The notes: generated by a model from the sequence alone, not told the origin. A stretch of 64,000 nucleotides of DNA from Castor canadensis (GCF_047511655.1 NC_133390.1:117160083-117224082); one strand, 5' to 3'; shown: positions 43,738 through 56,184, counted from the first letter of the stretch. Translations and numbers: made by a program.

Positions 43738-45412
43738 TCTTTTTTAGCATGTACCTGTTGTACAAGGGGGTTTCACTGTGATTTTTACATGTATGCATGG
43801 AAATAATATAATTTAGTTAAATTCACCATCTGTGAATCTCCCCACTTTAAAAAAATTTAATGGAACTCCTCAGTCTATTTTCATACATGCTTATGAACTA
43901 CCTTGATCATATTCAGTCTCCTCTTCACTATCTCCTGTCAAAACTCCCTCCCACAGGTTCCCACTCCAAAACCATTCCCCAATTTTACACTGATGTAATT
44001 AATTGCATTTTAGGTATAGAAATAGAATTTTAAAAAAATAGATAACCAAGTGCATAGTTTGTGGATTCATATCTGGGTCCTCTATTTTGTTCCACTGGTC
44101 TTTGTGTCTGTTTTTGTGTTAGTAACATTCTGTTTTTATTGCTATGACTCTGTAGTATAGTTTGAAGTTGTGTATTGTGATAGCTCCAGAATTGCTCTTT
44201 TTGCTCAGTATTGCCTTGGTTCTTAGTATTCTTTTGTGTTTCCAAATGAACTTTAGGGTAGGTTTTCAATCTTTGTGATGAATATCATTGGAATTTTGAT
44301 GGGAATTGTATTGAACATGTAGATTGCTTTTGATAGCATAGTCATTTTTCTATGTTGATTTTGCCAATCCATAAGCATGGGAGATCTTTCCATCTTCTGT
44401 AGTCTTTCTTGATCTCCTTGTTTAGTGATTTGTAGTTCTCCTTATAGAGGCATTTATGTCCTTTGGTAAGTTTACTCCTACGTATTTGTGGGGTTTTTAG
44501 GTGATTGTAACTGGAGTTGTTTTCCTATATTCTTTCTCAGTTTGTTCATTGTTGGTGTATAGAAAGTCTACTGATTTTTGTAAGTTGATTTTGTATCCTG
44601 CTACTTTGCTGAAGCTGTTTATGCTGTCTAGGAGTTTTGAGGGGGAGTTTTTTGGGTCACTGAGGAATAGGATCATGTTATCTGCAAATGGGAATATTTT
44701 GAGTGTTTCTTTACCTATTTGTGTTCCTTTTATTTCTTCTTATTGCATTATTGCTCTGGCTAGGAATTCCAGAGTGAGTGGGGAGAGTAGGCATTGTTGT
44801 CTCATTCCTGAGTTTAGGGAGAATGGTTTCAGTTTGTTCCCATTAAGTATGATGCTGACTATATGTTTGTCATATATAGCCTTTATAACATTGAGGTACA
44901 TTCCTTCTATTCCTAGTTTTCTTAGAGCATTTATCATGAGGTGGTGCTGAATATTATCAAAGGCTTCTTTTGCATTTATTGAGATGATCAAATAGTTTTT
45001 ATCTTTGCTTCTATTAATGTGCTGTATTACTTTTATTGCTTTGCATATGTTGAACTCTCCCTGCATCCCTGGGATAAAGCCAAACTGGTCAAGGTGAGCG
45101 ATCTTTCTGATATGTTCTTGGATTCAGTTTGTCATTATTTTGAGGATGTTTGCATCAGTGTTCATTAAGGAGCTTGACCTGTAGTTTTCCTTTTTGTATC
45201 TTTCCTTTTCTGGTTTGGGGATGAGTATTATATTGACTTTGTAGAATGAGTTGGGCATTGTCCCTTCCCTTTCTATTTCATGAAAAAGTTTAAGGAGTGT
45301 TGGTATTAGTTTTTCTTTGAAGGGCTGGTGGAATTCAACTGAGATTATGTCAGGTCTTGCACTTTTCTTTTTTGGGAGACTTTTTATTGCTGTTTCAATT
45401 TCATTAAGTGTT
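43738..45412 (-). mobile_element. LINE-1 ORF2 (reverse transcriptase region), minus strand
   Basis: The minus-strand frame at 45066-44740 reads [20 protein letters not shown], then [39 protein letters not shown]: the palm of the LINE-1 reverse transcriptase (family 'SIDAEKAFDKIQH', here NAKEAFD). Text continues with stops towards both ends. The lowest part (43738-44000) looks like 3' UTR, so the ORF2 C-terminus is shortened. Inactive. Confidence 0.85.
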
Positions 45413-45554
45413 ACAGATATTTATAGCATTTTTAAGTCTGAAATGTTCCATCTGTATGTGTGGCTGCTACTCATTAACATTATGCAATTGAAAAGTACAT
45501 CACTAAGTGTTGTGTCTGTATGTTTAGTTTAAATTATAAAAGTATTATCACATC

Positions 45555-48500
45555 TGGAGGAGACCTAAGATGACAGGGATGGTAGGGAGCCAAAATTCCT
45601 GAACTCCACAACACCAGAAAACACTATGTGATGTGGGAGATACACTTTGGCAATTATGATTATTTCTAGCCAAAGTAACAACTGCCAATACATTAGGAGC
45701 ACAAAAAATTCAAGGACTGTCCCTTAAAGCAGTTTGGAATTACACCTAATAGCCAGGAAAATCCTGGCATGGCACAACCAATATGGCATGTCTGCCCTGG
45801 GAAAAGCCCCCTGGCTCTTTCTCCCTTTTTTTTTTTTTGTAATGAGTAGAAGATAGAGCATCAATCAGAATCAAACCCTGCAACACCCTGAACCTATAAC
45901 CCATGTAAAGCCTAACTACACCCTGCTGAATGGAACCCAGTCCCAATAAGTGTCTGCCTTGAGAAAAGAGCCATGCTAGCTCTCCTCATTATCTGATTTC
46001 AAAGCTCCCTGCATAACCTGCAGACCCAACAGGTGAGCAACATTCACTGCACATGACTCCCCTAACCGCCCCCTGAGGACATAATCCAGAGCAACCCCTG
46101 AGCATATTGAACCCTCCTCCCCCAAACAAAACTTAAAAGCATAAAAGGAAATTGTAGTCAAACAGTGACAGTGGGAGTGGAGTGGCACACTTATCCTGCC
46201 TCTGTGAATGCTGGTGGCACAAGGAGATGAGCTCTCAGTGAACTAAGTTAAGACAAGAAACAAGGGCTATGAACCAGGTGGTGTGACAAACCAACTTCCC
46301 AAAGAGCTGGACTATCACTTAGAAGAGGTGGGTTGAGGCACAAAGGCTGTAATTGGAGGTGGGGTGATAAGCCAACTTCCCTAAACAGGGCCATGGTGGA
46401 TTGCTGAGCTAGTCTGGTGGGACTGCGGGTGGTATTCAAAACTGAATTGCTACACCTTGCTGGGGGAGGAACTGACCAGACAGAGTTGCAGTGGTAGGGC
46501 AATTCAGCTGCCACTTTGTGAAAACAACAACAGACAAGACTACCTTGGACAAGCTGGCAGTGAGTAACCTCAGGTCCCAATTACAACCTGCCCTGTGAAC
46601 AGAAGAAACCAAACACTGCTCACAAGCTAGTCATTTGGTGAGAATAATTCAGAGCTTCTCCTTGTAATGGACAGCTCATAAGATGAAGGAATGCTGAAAA
46701 AAGCCATCTCCTCCCAAGCTGTATGACCAGAAGGACAGCACCCTTCTCTGCAAAGCCCAGAATACCAAGCACCAATATCAGGACTGGATGCCACAGCAAT
46801 AAGTCCAGAAATTTTACCAAGCAGACTGTATATTTTGTTGTTGTATCTGTTTTTTTCTTGTAGTATTAGCTTTTCCATTATTATTTTCTTCCCCATATTC
46901 ATACCCCCTTCACTTTCTCTCATTTTCTTGTGCTGAAATCCATTGTTCTCCCCTCCAACTACCCTTTCTGTCCCTTCTCATTCACTCTTCTCACTATATT
47001 TGCCTTCTCCTCCTATCATTCCCCAACCTGTCACCACATTTCCTCTCCCTCCTACATGTTCACCACCTACTGACTAGACTACCATACCAACCATGCACCC
47101 CTTTTGCCCCCTGCAATCACTGACATAAACACCCTCCACTACAACAGTGGAAATACACATAAACACACACAAGGGCCATAACACCCAGCAGCCCCCATAG
47201 CTCTTTCAGTTCCCCCTTTTAGCATCACCTTTAGTAATTACCGAAGTTTCTACCTGTAGACAAATAAACAATACCCTTCCCCCAACTCCCACTTTTTACA
47301 ATTTTTATCACTAAGGAGATTTCTATATAATATGTAAACAAACTGGTCTGGCATTGAACCTGTGAATTTGTTATTGCAAATTTACAACTCCAGGCCAGGG
47401 ACAGAAATAGCACTTCAACCTGTCTAAAAACTAAGCCAGTCATAATACAAACATCAAATCAGTGGAAAGAAAACAGGCAATTAAAGCCACCAAATAGTCA
47501 ATCAAGAACATAGTTTCATAGCACCAATTAGATCAATGGGGAGAAGAAGGGAAGGAAACTACATTACTCAAAAAATCAACTCAATGGAGGATTTAGTGAG
47601 AAAAGAAGAAAATGGATACCCAGTTCCTGACCCAAGAAAATAATGATAAATATCACTAATGAGCCAAGTGATGCCCATTAAAATCTCTCAAAGAGGAAAT
47701 CATGGAAAAGATCACTGAGAAACACATGGAGAAGCTATGAGACATGGTTAACCAGAAAGTTCAAGATGCACTCAAGATATTTAAAGACACTACAAGTAAA
47801 AAACTTATGAACACACAGAAACATCTAAATGAACTCAGAGAGGACTTCAACAAACACCAAAGTAAAACAAAGGATACTATAAAAGAAGAGGTATAGGAAA
47901 TAAAGAAGACAACACAAGATATAAAAGAGTAGCTGATCTGGACAATCTCAGAAAAAAGAATCAAATGGAAATCCTGTAAATAAAAAGTCCCTTTAGTCAA
48001 AAAAAAAAAAAACAAAAAACAGTGGAAGGCCACTCCAGCAGAGTAGAACAAGTTGAAGACAGAATCTCAGAGCTCAAGATAAAATAGAGTTTAAAGAAAA
48101 AAACAACTCTTAATCAAAAACTCAAGAGCTGTGAAAGGAATATGCAGGAACTCAGAGACTCCATCAAAAAACCTATCCTGAGAATCATGGGCATTGACAA
48201 AGGAGAAGAGGTGTAAGCCAAAGGGATATGTAATATATTCAATAAAATAATAACAGGACATTTTCCAAATCTCAAGGTAGTTTTGCCCATTCAGGTACAG
48301 GAAGCCTCCAGGACATCAAACAGAGTTGACCAAAATAGAACCTCTCCATGATATATAATCATGAAATCAACTAGTGCAGACAACAGAGAAAGAATTTTGA
48401 AGGCTGTAAGAGAGAAAAAACAATGCCTTATAAATGTAAACCCATCAAAATAACAGCAACCTTAAAATCTCAACAGAAACCTTAAAAGCAAGAAGGGCAT

Positions 48501-48735
48501 GGAGAGAGGTATTTCAGCAATGAAAGAAAATAATTTCAGTCCAAGGATATTCTCCCCAGAAAAACTATCATTCAAACTTGATGGAGCAATAAGTCTTCCA
48601 CAATAAACAGAAAGTAAAATATGACCACCAGGATAGTGGATTCTACAAGGAATTATGACACAGAAGATGAAAGAAAACAAAACCATGAGGACACAAATAT
48701 CCAGACAAAGAAGCCACAAATATAAGCAATTAAAA
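45555..48735 (+). mobile_element. LINE-1 5' half (5' UTR and ORF1), 3' truncated
   Basis: Begins near 45555 (tctggaggagacctaagatg), a typical LINE-1 5' start. The 5' UTR includes 46240-46620, repeated from 37400-37760. ORF1 begins near ATG 47535 and runs to about 48700, with matching pieces (ggaaatcatggaaaagatcac, 'gagaatcatgggcattgac', 'ccaaggatattctccccaga') and many stops. Nothing of ORF2 follows; a retroviral env fossil on the other strand begins instead. Confidence 0.8.
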
Positions 48736-48759
48736 TAGTGACATGCATGTTGATAGAAA

Positions 48760-50260
48760 ACACTATTTTCTCAAAATTTACCCTTCTTTACTTCATATTG
48801 TTTTCTTCAAACTCCTTTAACATAAATTTACTTTCTATCTCAGCTGTGCTTAACAACAGCTGGAGTGACACAGGAATATGTTTAGCTAGAGCAGTTTCTA
48901 TGAACCAAATTTTCAATCCTTGTATATAGAGAATAATACAACACCCAATTAAGGTGAGGGCTCCATATACAACAATAAGGGATGTTAGAATTGAGGCCAT
49001 TACTCTTTTCCATTTTCCAAACACTAATCCAACCAACTAGTAAAGGGGTTATTTATTCCTGATTTTTGGTTGGTTCATTTGATAGTGCTCTCCAGCCTGG
49101 AGATCCTTGGTTATAGTTCCATCTGTGGGTGTATTGATGGGGATGTATGTACAACATTCACATCCAATAGGACACCCCTTCCCCTTTCTATGCTAGAATC
49201 ATGTTCAGAGCCATTCAGTTTTCCCATGCCATTTTACTAACTGACCTGTCATTCCTTTTAATGTATCTCGAATGTAGTTCATAAAACTCTCTTGTTTATA
49301 CTAGATGTAATTAATCCAGTCTACATTCTTATTGATCATATACCACCAAAACAATGCTGATTCAAAGCCTTTGATTTCTTGCTTTGAATTGATCAGGAAC
49401 TCCTCGTGGGACCCCAATGACATCTATATAATTGTGAGTGTTGAATGACCCATAAGGGGAAGTAAGATATCATTTTTGTTTCCTCTTAGAGAGGGTTTGG
49501 AGCTTTGGAATGCCAAGGTGAAAGGGAAAGTCAAGTCAATTGGACTAAAGTACAAGTCCCACTCCATTTGACTGGAAGAATCTAAAGAAAAGGTCCATCT
49601 CAATACCATCTGATGTGTGCCCTGGCAACAGCTCGAGATGTTTTACTTGCTACCTCTTCAAAGGATCAGCCTTCACTGCACCCTGATACATTTCCCAGAA
49701 CTCTGACCTAGAAAGGCATGAGGTGTAGAGTTTCAAAGTGGGGGTTTGACTGACTGATGTGACTTTAGCCTTTCAGATTCATTAACCAAGTGGAACAGTA
49801 GTGACAAGGTTATGCAAGACCTATTGCCACATGGCTGTCCTATCTTGGAAGAGGGAAACCATATACTCCAATGCCTCAGGGTGTGCTCCATCCCAGGGAA
49901 AAGGGGACAACATGGGGTTCTGGTCTCCCTGATGCACATGCATAGCAATCTTTTTTATTTAGTGTGAGGATGGAATATTTGATCCATTCCAACCAGGCAT
50001 TTGTCTTCCTGATACCCTTCTCAACGGCTTTAGTCTTCCTTAAGTCTTTAACTTCCACTATAGTTACTGCTGTCTGATAACGGTGGAGCTGGAGAGATTG
50101 TGTTGGGAGCTGAACATCAGAGGGTACTGTGCTAATAAGTTCTAGAAGCAATTCTGAAAGAAACATACATATTGAGTTTTTATATGCATTATGAGCTCCT
50201 AGCCTATATTTTCTGAAGATAGATGGCTTGGTGGACATAAAGAAAGGGTCGCTGAAACTC
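48760..50260 (-). mobile_element. Endogenous retrovirus envelope fossil (gammaretrovirus-like Env), broken
   Basis: About 1.5 kb on the minus strand reads as one envelope gene in several frames. The surface-subunit side holds a W..WI.Y...LN..DCYACASGRP-type motif (about 49900-49990). The transmembrane end has a hydrophobic anchor followed by a short cytoplasmic tail (about 48790-49030). It is broken in several places. I saw no gag, pol or paired LTRs beside it. It lies next to a LINE-1 on one side and the 2.1-kb tandem duplication on the other. Its age is at least moderate, judging by its decay. Confidence 0.65.
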
Positions 50261-51045
50261 AGTATAAGGGGTTACATTGAAGATGCTGACTTCAGATAAT
50301 ATATAAGCTACAATATAATATGAAATTTTGGTTTGTCTCACCAATAACTTAAGTTTCTACAGTAAATAAAGACATAGGATTACATTTGTGAATATCAAAT
50401 AATTTTGACTGTAGATAAAATAATAGTACAAAAAATACACAAAGTGAGATCATAAAGTCTAACTGTACAAAATTACTTAAGGTTTTGCCTAAAGTAGCTA
50501 TATTTGACTTTGATAATACTGGTAAAGATAGAAAAAAACACAGATAACATTGCTCAGATACAGGTAAAGCTAAAATCAATTGGGTAAGCAGTAAGTGACA
50601 CAAGGTGATTGAATAAAATATGGAAATTTCACACTAAGATTGGAAATTCAGTTCACTAGGGAGAAAGACATCACACAATATACATTTTCACTAGAAATCC
50701 AGGTAGTAAAAAAGCAGATCTTTGTTTAATGACAAATTAGTGAAGAGTTGATATTTCCTGTATAACATAAAACTCAAATGTATAAAATTTTTCATTAAAT
50801 TATAAAATAACCTGGGAAAAGAAAGGAAAAACCACCACTAAATTACAAACAGCCAAGATAGATGAAGCACAGCAAATACTTCCCATCTCCCAGGACTTTA
50901 GGAAGTATTTGATGCTCATGTAAGCTTTGAAGTCTTTCACTTTTTCAGGTAAAAAACACTCAGTAGTGTAACCCTTTTAATGAATTGCATTACACTGCAC
51001 ATTAGAAATAGTGATAACACTATGGGTCTTTGTACAGTAGGTTTT

Positions 51046-51262
51046 TTTGGTTAGAGGAGGGGTTTGCCATATTGGGGCTTGAATTCAGGGTTTTTGCACT
51101 TGCTAGGCAGGTGCTCTGTCACTTGAGCTATACCTCCAACACTTTACTCTCTGGTTATTCTTGAAATACGGTCTTGCTTATTTTGCCCAGGCAGGCTTGG
51201 ACACGATCTTCCTATTTTTATGCTTTTCATTGTCACTGGGAAAGGCAGGCACACATTGCCAT
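51046..51262 (-). mobile_element. 7SL-ID composite SINE, duplication copy 1
   Basis: Antisense ID (cttgaattcagggtttttgc, aggtgctctgtcacttgagc) then antisense 7SL text. It is present at the same place in copy 2 (53158-53370), so it was inserted before the duplication. Confidence 0.8.
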
Positions 51263-51509
51263 GTCAAGTTTAACTTTGTTTTTGGATAAAGAGTTAAATT
51301 TCTGAGGAAATAATTTTTTGGAATTAATTTCAACAAAATTGTTAATAATACATTTCCCCACAAAGACACATGGCAAGATTATCTGAATAACCAGGATTGT
51401 ATAATGTGAACTATTAATAAAATAAAACCCACACTCAGAGAATTTACATGTGTTATTTTCAATAAACTCTTTGACAAAAGATTAAAACTATTATCTTCTG
51501 TAAACTTAC

Positions 51510-51672
51510 ATCTGTCAGGAGCTTTGTTAACGTATTCTGGACAAAGACATAAGAAGTGCCTGAAATCCTGAAAAGTGCCAGCTCCTACAGCACAGGGATA
51601 ATGGCTCATCTGGGTCCATTTCTCTTCACAGCATTTGACAATGGCTCCAAGGTGCTTATAAAATGCACATTG
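51510..51672 (-). CDS. Candidate Cys-rich exon, unidentified
   Basis: On the minus strand, a 163-nt open stretch lies between a pyrimidine-rich acceptor (cttttcttcctatctag) and a strong donor (CAGAT/GTAAGT). It encodes 54 residues with six cysteines: QCAFYKHLGAIVKCCEEKW, then SHYPCAVGAGTFQDFRHF, then LCLCPEYVNKAPDR. The Cys spacing (C-x11-CC-x11-C-x14-C-x-C) suggests a small secreted or extracellular protein, but I do not recognise the family. The aligned exon in copy 2 keeps both splice sites but loses the frame. No other exon of a gene could be fixed nearby, so this could be an exon relic. It is called CDS only in the sense of an open candidate exon. Confidence 0.4.
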
Positions 51673-52079
51673 CTAGATAGGAAGAAAAGAGAAAAGTCTC
51701 TTCATGAAACCTTGTAAAGGAATATTCAAATTTGGTTTGGAAGGGTGAGATATGTACCTTAGTAGTAAAACAATTTGAAACTACAAATAAAGAAACAGCT
51801 AAAACTACTGAAAAACCTATAAGACTAATGTCAGTGCTTTGTATATCACTAATTCAAACTGGCAGGTTAGCATTTCATGTTCTTTTACTTACCTTGTCAA
51901 AAACATAAAATAGAGGTTTATTTAAAAATATTTGGTAATATGCCTATTTTTTTAAGTTGAACATTACAAAATATTTGGTAATGTAGTTATTTCTTAAGTT
52001 GAACATTATTTTAAAAGTTTAAGAATATTATCAAAAATGATAATAGGGATATATTATTAAGACCTATAAATAAGTTAAC

Positions 52080-52215
52080 AACAGAAATACACAAACATGC
52101 TAACAAACACAGTAAAACACATATACACACACACACACACTCAAGGCACTCACACACATATTCACTAACACATTCACACACACTCTCACACATATATACA
52201 CACATTCACACACAC
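52080..52215 (+). repeat. CA-rich microsatellite, duplication copy 1
   Basis: ACACAC and CACTCACAC words. It is partner to the longer tract at 54180-54420. Confidence 0.85.
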
Positions 52216-53157
52216 TGACACACAGGGTTTTATTGTGTGTCAATTAAGCCAAGTGTATTATGCCACCCAGAATATGATCAACTCTGAAGAGTGTCATGTT
52301 AGTTGATCCACTTATGGAAACATTTCACTACATGCATAATGCCCAATAGAGTGTGCTGATTTAAATATGTGCAATTCAAAATAACTCTAAAACTTCAAAT
52401 CACTTTTTTATTCACCTAAATACAATATGAAATTTTGGATTGTCTTACATGTAACTTAAATTTATATAATGAGTAAATACATATGATTACATTTTAAAAC
52501 ATAAAATAATTTTGACTGTAGTTGAAATAATAGTACAAAAAAAGGTAAAAAGTACGATCATGTAGGCTAACTGTATGAAATTACGTAAGGTTTTGCCTAA
52601 AGTAGCAATATTGGCTTTTCATATCCAGGAAAGTTAGAAAAATCCCTTATAACATTGCTAAGACACAGGTAAAAGCAAAAAAGCAATTAGGTAAACAAGA
52701 AGTGACATAAAGATGATTGAATAAAACATAGAAATTTCATAGTAAGATTGGAAATTCTATTCACTAGGAAAAATAAACCCCCAAATACACATGTTCACTA
52801 AAAATCCATGTAGTGAAAAAGCAGATCTTTGTTTAATGACAAAGTAGTGAAGATTTGGTATTTCTTGTATAACATAAAACTCAAACATATGAAAAATTTC
52901 AATAAATTATAAAATATCATTGTGAATAGAAATGAAAAATGCACCACTGCAAATTACAAACAGCCAAGATAGAAGATGCACTGCAGAGACTTCACATCTC
53001 ACAGGAATTTAAGAAGCATTTGATGCTCCTGAAAGCTTTGAAGTCTTTCACTTTTTCAGGTAAAAGACACTCAGTAGTGTTTACTCTTTTAATGAATTGC
53101 ATTCTACTGCACATTAGAAATAGTGATAACACTATGTGACTTTGTACAGTAGGTTTT

Positions 53158-53370
53158 TTTGGTTAGAGGAGAGGTTCACCAAACTGGGGCTTGAATTCAG
53201 GGTTTTTGCACTTGCTAGGCAGGTGCTCTGTCACTTGAGCCATACCTCCAGCACTTTTTTCTCTGGTTACTTCTGAAATACGGTCTTGGTTATTTTGCTC
53301 TGGCAGGCCTGGACATGATATTCCTATTTTTATGCTTTTCTTGTCACTGGGAAAGGCAGGCACACACTGC
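53158..53370 (-). mobile_element. 7SL-ID composite SINE, duplication copy 2
   Basis: Same element and same insertion point as 51046-51262. Confidence 0.8.
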
Positions 53371-53618
53371 CATGCCAATTTTAACATTTTTTGGATAAAA
53401 AGCTGAATTTTTAATGAAATTAATTTCGGAATTAATTTCAACCAAATTGTTAATAACACATTTCCCCCACAAAGTCCCATGGTGAAGGTACCTGAACTAC
53501 CAGGATTGAATAATGTTAACTTTTAATATTAACAAAATAGCTTTAAGAGAATTTATACATGCTTTTTAAAGTAAACACCTTCTCAAAAGAATAAAACTAT
53601 TATCTGTAGTAAACTTAC

Positions 53619-53777
53619 ATCTCTCAGGAGCTTGGTCAATGTCTTCTACACAAATGGACAATGAGACAAATCCTGTAATGTGCTAGCTCCAGCAGCACAG
53701 GGATAATGGTACAACTGGATACATTTCTCTTCAAAGCATTTGACAGTGGCCCCAAAGTGTTTAGAAAATGCACATCA
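53619..53777 (-). pseudogene. Decayed copy of the Cys-rich candidate exon
   Basis: Aligns with 51510-51672 and keeps an acceptor (cccatctag) and the ATGTAAGT donor on the minus strand. It is 159 nt rather than 163 and has an early stop (TTC TAA), so it is not coding. Confidence 0.6.
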
Positions 53778-54179
53778 CTAGATGGGAATAAAGGAGAGAA
53801 GTCTCTTTATGAAACCATGGAAAAGAACATTCAAATGTAGGTGTCAGAAGGATGAGACAACTACCTTAGTAGTAAAACAATTTGAATCTACAAATAAAGA
53901 ACCAGTTAAAACTACTGAAAACCTATGGGACTAACCTCAGTGCTTCATAAATCACTAACTCAAACTAGCAAGTCAGCATTTCATGTTCTTATACCTACCT
54001 TGTCAAAAACATAAAATTGACATTTTCTAAAAAAAATTTGATAATGTAGCTATTTTTAAGTTGAACATTATTTTAACAGTTTTTAGGTCCTATCAAAAGA
54101 GATAAGAGGAGTATATTATTTGTAAGAGATAATAGGAGCATATTATTTGTAAGTCCTACAAATAGTTAACAAAGGACAA

Positions 54180-54425
54180 GACAAACTCACAAATATGCAC
54201 ACTTATGCACAAAAAACTCATACACATACACTTGCACACACATATACACTCACACATAACTCACACACTCAGTCACATTCACACAATACACTCACATACC
54301 CCCACACACTCACATACACTCTCACACACGCTACTACACATACACATTCACACATTCACATATTCACACACTCACATACACATACAAAAGGTCAGATACT
54401 GTCTCATACATACACACCCACTGAT
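54180..54425 (+). repeat. CA-rich microsatellite, duplication copy 2
   Basis: Long CACA/CTCACA/CATACA tract. The overlapping open frames here (THTHSHTHTL-like) are repeat products. Confidence 0.9.
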
Positions 54426-54955
54426 ACCTGACATTTGTGGCTCATCACTCTGAGCATCCAATTGGAGATTTTAAGAAGAGACATTTGTCACATTAATGGA
54501 TTAATTTTAATACCATTTTATATTGATCAGTTGGCTCAACTCTAAAGGGATATACAAACGCTTGGGCCCATGAATAGGGCCTTCCAAACTAATACTATTG
54601 CATGGATGTGGAATAAGGGTGTCCACTCCAAGTATGGACCCGGAATGACACCACCTCCAGGATCAATGCACCCATTCAGGGGAATACAACAAACAAAACT
54701 AATACACTTTTATGTTACACTAAGGAAAAAATAACTACAACCCAGGCCAAAGAATTTGGAAAGGTCTCTCTTTTAAAAGAAATTTTACTCAGAACACAGT
54801 AACACCATAATTACAGCTCTATGATCCAGAATATGTACATTCCCAAAGTGAATTTATCACATCATTCTTGTTGGAGCAGAGAAGCAGTAGGATCATCAAG
54901 TTGACTCTGAACATGCTTTAAAATCCACTTGGCAAAACTGATTCCAGAGAAACTT
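54426..54955. other. No gene or clear repeat seen
   Basis: Intergenic. No open frame of note and no repeat I can name. Confidence 0.5.
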
Positions 54956-54959
54956 AGCA

Positions 54960-55515
54960 AGGGTTCCAAGCCTGGCAGTGTGGGTTAGTGCCCTAGGAGG
55001 AGTGCAGCCCTTACCTAAAACTCCTTCTTTATGTTGGCTAGTTCCTTGCTGAGCTCCAGGATGGTGAGAACAAGGTCCTACCTGAACAAGGACAGGTACA
55101 CAGGACTTGTCAGTCCCTTGGAGGCATTAGTCATCCAGTGGGAGTTGTGCCTCAGCATCTCAGTGCAGTCACTGCACTTGCAGAAATAGTCATAAGGCCA
55201 CTGTATCTTGATGTCCTTCAGTAGCAGCATACTTCTGGCAGTGAGCTGCCAGGATGATGGGCCAGAACCAATCAAGGTCCTCCTCATAGGTATAGAAGTC
55301 CTTCTTCTGCAGCTCCTTTATAGGGGTTTAAGGTCAGAGACTTGTTGGCCATCAAGCCCAGGTGGTTGAGGATGGCCACCATGCCCACACAGGCCTTGCT
55401 CATGGCAAACAGTAGGGCATCCTGTGTGTGCCAGGTTCTGTTCTTGAATTGCATCTCCCTCACCTCCAGGTGCTCAGTGCCCACCAACAGCTGCAGCACT
55501 TTCAGGGGGAGAGGA
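54960..55515 (-). pseudogene. Unidentified coding relic, probable retrocopy, minus strand
   Basis: The minus strand reads as one protein in shifting frames: KVLQLLVGTEHLEVREM, FKNRTWHTQDALLFAMSKAC, VGMVAILNHLGLMANKSLTL, then KELQKKDFYTYEEDLDWFW, PIILAAHCQKYAA, LLLKDIKIQWPYDYFCKCSD, and later LELSKELANIKKE. The composition is that of a real, mostly helical protein, with at least two frame changes and a stop, and no splice sites break it over about 550 bp. That fits a 5'- and 3'-truncated processed pseudogene. I cannot name the parent gene. Confidence 0.6.
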
Positions 55516-55644
55516 GGATAAGAGAGGATAAGGAGGTGAATATGATCAAAGTACATTATATGCATGTATGGAAATATCACAACAAAACCTTTCTGTCCAA
55601 TTAATACATGCAATAAAGAATAAAAAATAAAATACCTGGAAAAA

Positions 55645-55730
55645 TGCCAGGGTTGTATCTCAGAACTAAAGCACTTGTCTGGTATATGTGAGTCCCTGGA
55701 TTAAATTTCCAGACCACAAAAAAACTCAGC
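55645..55730 (+). mobile_element. ID-like SINE
   Basis: gccagggttgtatctcagaa ... tgagtccctggattaaattt; diverged ID body. Confidence 0.65.
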
Positions 55731-55754
55731 ATTGAAAATTAAAAAGAGTGAAAT

Positions 55755-56052
55755 TAGCCAGGTGCAGTGGCTCACATTTGTAATCCCAGCTACTCAAGAA
55801 GTGACTATCATGAGGCTCACAGCAGGAAGTCAGCCTAGGCAAAAAGTAGGTGAGATCCCACTTCAACCAATAAAAGTTGGGAGTGGTGGCACACATTATG
55901 AGATTCTTGGTCCAGGCCGACTTGGTCAGAAAAGTGAGACTCTATTGGAAAAATAGCTAAAACAAAAAGGGCTGGGGGCATGGCTTAAATGCAGAGTGCA
56001 TGGTAAGTGCAAGGCAAAGAGTTCATGCCCCAGTACTGCAAAAAAAGAAAAA
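55755..56052 (+). mobile_element. Composite 7SL-7SL-ID SINE
   Basis: Two 7SL-like monomers (from 55757 and about 55875) with the linker 'ttcaaccaataaaagttg', then an ID tail (gggctgggggcatggcttaa to 'cccagtactgca') and an A-rich tail leading into the purine tract. Confidence 0.8.
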
Positions 56053-56059
56053 CAAAGAG

Positions 56060-56120
56060 AGTGGGAGAAGGAGGAGAGGGAGGAAAGGGAAAGAAGGAGG
56101 TGGGAGAGGTAGAGAGGGAG

Positions 56121-56184
<64 letters not shown>
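56060..56184 (+). repeat. Purine tract with long (GA)n
   Basis: GGAGAGGGAGG-type tract, then an almost pure GA run at about 56125-56184 (about 30 units). It grows out of the A-rich tail of the SINE, a common birthplace of microsatellites. Confidence 0.95.

Larger units (their letters stand above)
50295..52230 (+). repeat. Tandem duplication, copy 1
   Basis: Aligns in order with 52412-54425: 'ttttgactgtag' near 50404, 'aaggttttgcctaaagtagc' near 50480, 'gcagatctttgtttaatgac' near 50715, the SINE at 51046, the candidate exon at 51510, and a CA-rich end. The offset is near 2.11 kb. Substitutions and small indels show that the duplication is old. Confidence 0.9.
52412..54425 (+). repeat. Tandem duplication, copy 2
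   Basis: See copy 1. The same order of landmarks runs from 'tacaatatgaaattttggat' (52421) to the CA-rich end. Confidence 0.9.

Noticed and set aside
54195-54453. His/Thr-rich open frames
   Set aside because: Products of the CA-rich microsatellite.
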